Position numbers and translations under genes: made by a program
In this document: positions 37,413 to 42,421 of the stretch, piece after piece
How the letters are laid out: each line of letters starts with the position of its first letter
Numbering within the stretch: the first letter of the stretch is position 1
Notes under the pieces: generated by a model
Databases searched by the model: none
What the model saw: only the letters and a program-made list of their open reading frames with translations
What the model was told of the DNA's origin: nothing
From: JAAZVM01 sp041694155
GTDB lineage: Bacteria; Patescibacteriota; Gracilibacteria; BD1-5; UBA6164
DNA length: 42,421 nt
Assembly: GCA_041694155.1 (NCBI GenBank)
Contig: JASMTS010000005.1
Location: forward strand, 1 to 42,421
Direction of reading: 5' to 3'

Positions 37413-38558
37413 ATGTTTAAAAAAGAAAATTCATTTATATTGAACTTATGAATGATTATAATATTACTATTTTCATCTTTTTATATATTATACATATGAG
37501 CTAGTTTGATAATACCTTTTATTATAGCTTTACTTTTTTCATTTGCTATAATATGATTATCCAATTTTTTTAGGTGATTTAAAATCCCTTCATTTATATC
37601 TTTCATACTATCATTAGCTTCTTATTCTATGATATTTTGGCTTGTATGAAAAATGATAGGTTCTAATATAGATGAACTTATAAGGCTTTTACCTGAATAT
37701 CAAGAGAAAATATTAAAAATAATATCTGATTCATTAGCATATTTACGTATACCAGAACCTACTAATGTAACTGAGGTACTAAATCAAATAAATTTACAGT
37801 ATGTATTTACTCGTACTTTATGATGAGTTACTTCTATTTTTTCTAGTGCTTGAATAATACTTTTTTATGTTCTTTTTATTTTACTAGAATATAGGCATTT
37901 CAGAAATAAATTGTATTTGATGATATGAACAAGTGATAAGAAATATCAAATACTTTCTATAATAGACAGAATAAAGTCAGATGTAAAATCATACTTTGTT
38001 ATAAAAACATTTGTATCAATGTTTACAGCTTTTTTTAGTTATCTAGTAATGATAGCTTTCTGATTAGATTTTGCTGTATTTTGGGCACTTTTAATATTTA
38101 TTCTTAATTTTATACCTAGTATAGGTTCTATTATTGCTGTAATGTTTCCTTCTTTATTATCATTAGTTCAACCTTGATTTAGTTTATATGACTCATTATT
38201 TATGATATCTTGACTTGTTTGAGTGCAAGTTATGATGTGAAATATAATAGAACCTAGGTTTATGTGAAATAAGTTAAATCTTAGTCCTTTAGTTATAATA
38301 CTTTCATTAGGTTTTTGGTGAACATTATGGTGAGTTGTTGGTATGTTATTATCAGTACCAATTATGGTAATAATAAATATTATTTTATCAAAAATTCCTA
38401 TAACTAGACCTATTGCTATACTTTTATCTGAAAAATGAGAGTTACAAATAACATGATGAGATGAGGTTTTAGAAAATAGGAAAAAGTTGGTTGAAAATAT
38501 AAAGGACAAATTTAATAAAAAAAATATAGATAATAAAAGATTAAAAAATAAAAAATAA
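37413..38558 (+). CDS. AI-2E family transporter (PerM/TqsA-like)
   Basis: The product is 381 aa with about eight TM helices: an N-terminal set (LGMIIILLFSSFYILYIGASLIIPF...) then a cytoplasmic region (~80-130) and the C-terminal set. The family block FVIKTFVSMFTAFFSYLVMI, IFILNFIPSIGSIIAVMFP, GNIIEPRFMGNKLNLSPLV and SLGFWGTLWGVVGMLLSVPI is complete. Members export AI-2 or act as Na+/H+ antiporters, so the substrate is unclear. A basic cytoplasmic tail (KKLVENIKDKFNKK...) ends the protein. The next gene starts 2 bases after the stop. Confidence 0.93.
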
Positions 38559-38560
38559 AT

Positions 38561-38773
38561 ATGGAAAAAATAAATATTGAAATAGATAATAAATATAGGG
38601 AACATTTAGATCTACTAAAACAAGTTATTCCTGATGTTGATTGAAAAAATGTTGATTCAGATTCAAGGGTTATGGAGCTTTTGGTAGAAACATTTATATG
38701 ATTTTTACAAGAACAATCTCAAGAACATAATCATGATAATGAATGATGATGTTGTTGAGGACATCACCATTAA
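38561..38773 (+). CDS. Small protein with Cys/His-rich metal-binding tail
   Basis: The product is 70 aa. The first ~50 residues are a soluble helical domain (NKYREHLDLLKQVIPDVDG, SRVMELLVETFIGFLQEQ). The last 18 read QEHNHDNEGGCCGGHHH, with five His and two adjacent Cys, a clear metal-binding appearance (Ni, Zn or Cu). Three of the four tail glycines are TGA codons, so under the standard code the tail is invisible. It is translationally coupled (2-base gap) to the AI-2E transporter and ends with a terminator. Similar short proteins occur in CPR genomes, but I know no function. A metallochaperone or metal-store role is inference. Confidence 0.75.
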
Positions 38774-38778
38774 TAAAT

Positions 38779-38807
38779 AAAAAATAGAACTTTTGTTCTA
38801 TTTTTTT
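38779..38807 (+). terminator. Terminator of the engB operon
   Basis: AAAAAATAGAAC pairs with GTTCTATTTTTTT around TTTT. Confidence 0.8.
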
Positions 38808-38863
38808 GTTGTTTTTGTTTTAATATGTTAATCTGTTATAGATTACTTTAATAAAAATTTATT

Positions 38864-40102
38864 ATGAAAATTTTATATCTATTATTTTTTATATTAATAT
38901 TAAGTTCTTGTTGAACAGCTAGTATTGATAATAAAGATAACATAAATTATAATGATTCTTTGAATAAAGAACAATTTGACTCTAAAGAAAATAGCTTAAT
39001 TTATAATAAAGAAGAATTCCTAAGCTGAAATTATTTAAATGTAATAAATAATCTAGAAAAATCTTCTGATAATTCTTATGATTCTAAAATATTATTAGCA
39101 GAGTCATATTTAAACTATTGAAATGCTTATTATAATGAATCTGATTATTCTAAAAAAGCTTTGGATATTCTTAATAATATGGAAGATAATTATAAAGTAT
39201 TATTTTTGAAATGATATGCTAATGAGATAATAAAAAATTATGAACAAGCATGAAAATATTATTATTCTATACTAGAATTAGAAAATATTGGAGATATAGA
39301 AAAATCTGTAGTATACAATCAAATAGGTCATTTAAATCAATTATTATGATTTTCAGAAGAAGCTTATAATTATTATAAAAAAGCTTATGAATTAAATAAT
39401 AAAAATGTTTCTATAAACTTAAATATTTGAAGAATATTAATTCATTTTTGAGATATTACTCAATGAAAAAAGTATTTTGAATATGCTTTAGAAAATACAA
39501 ATAATAGTTTTTTAAAATCTGAAATATATTATTGATTAAGTTCTTTGGTATTATATTCTGATACTAAAAATACAACAAAAGATTTGTATAATACCTTTGA
39601 AGAGTCACTTAATTATGCTGAGTTATCTTTGAATCAAAATGATAAGTATCCTTTATCTCATGTTTGATATGCCAGATGATTAATATTGATGGACAAAGAT
39701 TTAGAAACTGCTAAAAAACATTTAGATGATGCATTGAATATTTACCCTAATTTATCAATTGCACATAAATATTTATGATATTTAAATTTAAATAATAAAA
39801 AATTCAATCAGGCAATAACTAGTTTTGATAAATCAATATCTAGTTTAGATGAAGATATTACATTGATGTGATATGAAAAAAGTAATAAATGAGAGTTGTT
39901 TTTTCAAATTGCTTACTCTTATGCTAATTTATGAAATAAAGAAAAAGCTTTAGAATACATTAAAAAGACAATAAATTCTCAAAGTAATTATGCTAACAAG
40001 CTTTTGTTTTCAGAAATATCTAAAGAGAATAATTGAGCTTTTGCAATACTTGTCTGAAATGATTATTTTGATAGATTGTTATCATTATTAAATATAAATT
40101 AA
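38864..40102 (+). CDS. TPR-repeat lipoprotein
   Basis: The product is 412 aa. The N-terminus KILYLLFFILILSSC|G has a lipobox (LSSC) with Cys at ~16, so the protein is lipid-anchored outside the membrane. An Asn/Asp/Ser-rich linker leads to tandem tetratricopeptide-like helices: GFSEEAYNYYKKAYELNNKN, NIGRILIHFGDITQGKKYFE, KKHLDDALNIYPNLSIAHKYLG, LNNKKFNQAITSFDKSI and ANLGNKEKALEYIKKTI, about 8-9 repeats. It is probably a protein-interaction scaffold at the cell surface, like PilF/BamD-type assembly factors. It lies 25 bases upstream of the giant surface protein and is likely co-transcribed with it, suggesting a role in its export or assembly. Confidence 0.85.
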
Positions 40103-40127
40103 TTTAAATATAAATAAACAATGTAAT

Positions 40128-42421
40128 ATGAAAACTGTATTAAAACTTTTTTTGTTATTTATTTGATTAATATTATCAATAAATAACACTTTTGCAGAGT
40201 GGTCACAAGAACAATCTGCATCATATTTAGCTAATAATCCTGATGTCTTAGCTTCGGTTTTATCTTGAGAAACTGAGTCAGCAGAATCCCACTATAATGA
40301 TTGGTGAAAAAATGAGTGAAGAGACCCAAGTCCAAAAGTTGATTTGTGATGATCTAAGTTAGAAGTTGTTCGTGATTGAGTTCATGATTGACTTCTAGAT
40401 AAAATGGCAGCAGTAGCTATTATTGAGTATAATTGAGATTCTTCTACTGAATTTGTTGATCACAAATGAGATACAGTTTCAGTACTTGGTTCTTATGATA
40501 CTTTTATCAAAAATGTAAGTAATGGTTGAGCTGATGCGGTTGTTAATAAGTGACTTGATTGAAGGGTAAATGTTTGATGTTCTAACAATTCTAACCTTGT
40601 TCAAATTATACCATGAGAATCAACATCAAGTTGATCTTGATGATGAAGTTCAAATTGAGGATGATCAACAAGTTCTTGATGAGCCCCTCAACCAACAACA
40701 AGTACGACAACAACGAACGGATGATCATGTTCAAGCTATATATCAAGTTGGTCACCATCATGGAGTACTTGTAATATTCAATGAACATGGTCTACAAACT
40801 GAAGTATAAACTGTAAACAAACAAATAATTGGTCAGCCAATACAAGTAGCTGTGGTACACTAAAAACAACTACAACAACAACATGTGTATGATGAAACTG
40901 TACAAGTAACTCAAGCTCATCATGTGACTCTTCAAGCTGTCCATGAGATGCTCCAAGACCAGCAACACAAACAGAGACAAAAACAGTAAATATGTGACTA
41001 TCAAACACAACAACACAAGATAACTGAGCTTTTGCAAACAACCTAGATACAAATGATGTAAAAGTAAATATATCATGAACAACAAACCAAAATAAATCAA
41101 TAGTAAATTGGTGAATAAACTGAGTATTTTCAAACTTTACAGACACATCATGAATACCATCAAATATGATAGATAATACATGAACAGCCCTAAACTTTGA
41201 AAGTATACCAAACAATATAAATATCCAACAAATAAACTGACAAAACTTTGAGTTTACAATACCAAACATAAAATCAAAAACTCCAATGAAAAGATCAGAC
41301 TGAAAAATAAGATTCAAAGCCTGATCAACAACAATGGAACTACAATGAATAGAATATGAATACAAAAAACCATTTACATGATATATAGAAGTAAAAAATC
41401 CATATACATGAACATGGGATGGTAAAACAAGCATATGAACACAAATGGATTACAAACTAAACCTACTATGAGAAAGTACACTAGATAAAAACCTACTATC
41501 AAACTACTCACTAAATGACTTTAGTGACCAAGTAGAAGAATATGGTACATGAATATATGTACAAAATGTATCACTTAGCTGATCTACACTAACAGATACA
41601 AATGGAACAATTTTTAGTGCAAGAGTAAATAGTAGTACATGAGCTACAGAACTAAATCAAAACCCATGAATCCAAATAAACTTACCAGTAGTAAAATACA
41701 ACCTTGCATGAAGCGAAGTATGATACTACCTAAGTAAAGAATCTGACTCAGATGATTCTACTCCAATAAATAGTGAATGAGAAAAATTTAAATGAGTAAA
41801 AATTCTATGAAACCTACAATGATGATGAAAACAAGAATTTACATGACAAGAAACAAATTTTTCAAATATACTATGATTATGAGTAAGATGACAAATTAGA
41901 GAATCAGCCTATACAAATATATCAAGTATGGATTCTGGAGAAATAGTAGACTGAGTAAAATATGTAAGATGAGATTATGAAATATCATGAGACTTATGAT
42001 ATGAAACACTAGTAGTAGAAGATGGTAATGTAATAATAACATGAGACCTAAACCCATCATGAAAAAAACTATGAATCATATCACTAAAAGATAACTATGA
42101 TGTATTCCAAGACTATGCGAATGCATGAAATATATATGTAAAACCATGAGTTAGATATATAAATGCAAGCATATATGCAGACGGAGGACTTATAAGTGTA
42201 TGAAATGATGGAGTACCATTTACAACAGACTCTACACAAAGAACATATACACTAAAAAATCAACTATATATGAAATGAACACTATCAACAAGAAATACAA
42301 TCTGATGATCAGTATTGGTATGATGAATGTATGTATTACCATGATGAAAATATAGTGATGATTTTGACCTAGCAATGCAATATGATCTAAACTACATAAG
42401 AAGATGATCAATATGATGGGA
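40128..42421 (+). CDS. Giant secreted surface protein (3' end outside window)
   Basis: 764 codons are visible and the gene runs off the window. A signal peptide (VLKLFLLFIGLILSINNTFA|EW) precedes a module YLANNPDVLASV...HYNDWGKNEGRDP, which matches the HYxxxGxxEGRxP repeat of S-layer/RTX-type proteins. At ~165-200 is a Gly/Ser/Thr linker written largely in TGA runs, then a Cys-rich, TSP1-like segment (SSWSPSWSTCNIQGTWS). The rest is Asn/Thr-rich beta-type sequence, including VVEDGNVIITGDLNPSGKK and NIYVKPGVRYINASIYADGG. Codons change sharply near 40600 from T-ending to A/C-ending. The opposite strand shows a spurious long ORF (40778-41434) as a by-product. It is an adhesion or S-layer candidate. 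Confidence 0.85.

Noticed and set aside
40778..41434. Long open frame on the minus strand (218 codons) under the giant surface gene
   Set aside because: It is a shadow caused by the A/C-rich, T-poor codons of the plus-strand gene. The translation is low-complexity Phe/Val/His-rich, with no start signal or family motif.

Overview
The window comes from a very AT-rich bacterium that reads UGA as glycine (genetic code 25), as in Gracilibacteria (BD1-5) and Absconditabacteria (SR1) of the candidate phyla radiation (CPR). In 39 of 40 protein genes the frame stays open only if TGA is sense, and it falls where the families need Gly (Walker A loops, SAM-binding loops, Nudix box). All 39 visible stops are TAA (32) or TAG (7), never TGA. 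A tRNA with anticodon UCA and a glycine-type acceptor end lies at 9375-9453 and is the expected decoder. Standard-code gene calling breaks nearly every gene here, so the frames below were rebuilt by hand with TGA=Gly.

Layout. 1-1053: C-terminal part of a pilin-like surface protein with a fibrinogen-like domain. 1182-1513: tRNA-Pro, tRNA-Ile, tRNA-Gly(UCC) on the minus strand. 1641-9223: folD, a membrane-anchored protein, a VirD4/TraG-like ATPase, a SPOUT methyltransferase, a PKD-domain surface protein and an MscS-like membrane protein. 9375-13567: tRNA-Gly(UCA), a small basic protein, rsmE, a GIY-YIG/nucleotidase fusion, an AGOG-like DNA glycosylase and a MurF-like ligase. 13644-20198: a CiaB-like zinc peptidase, yaaA, an unknown protein, a Fur-family regulator with a palindromic operator, a Bcp peroxiredoxin, and clpB behind a CIRCE operator. 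20497-21210: an amidase with no TGA codon, richer base composition and a strong Shine-Dalgarno site, which looks like a recent import. 21272-28530: a secreted protein, a SulP transporter, a TIMP/NTR-like protein, and a tight operon of nucleoside phosphorylase-like protein, spore-photoproduct-lyase-like radical SAM enzyme, SDR and an alpha/beta-hydrolase-VanY fusion. 28608-33285: rlmE, sortase with a small partner, Nudix, a degenerate MBL-like protein, an unknown, and prepilin peptidase. 33411-42421: a peptidoglycan-binding protein, a membrane protein, engB, an AI-2E family transporter, a Cys/His-tailed small protein, a TPR lipoprotein, and the start of a giant surface protein.

Together the genes describe a small-genome cell that invests heavily in its surface: prepilin peptidase, pilin-like and adhesion-type domains, a sortase, a VanY-type carboxypeptidase, an imported amidase and a VirD4-like ATPase. 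This fits a lifestyle of attachment to, and possibly feeding on, other bacteria, as known for cultured Absconditabacteria; the lifestyle is inference. Stress control is unusually readable (CIRCE-clpB; Fur box-fur-bcp). Intergenic spaces are short, and many convergent pairs share one bidirectional hairpin that contains a stop codon. I saw no CRISPR array, insertion sequence, rRNA or reverse transcriptase.
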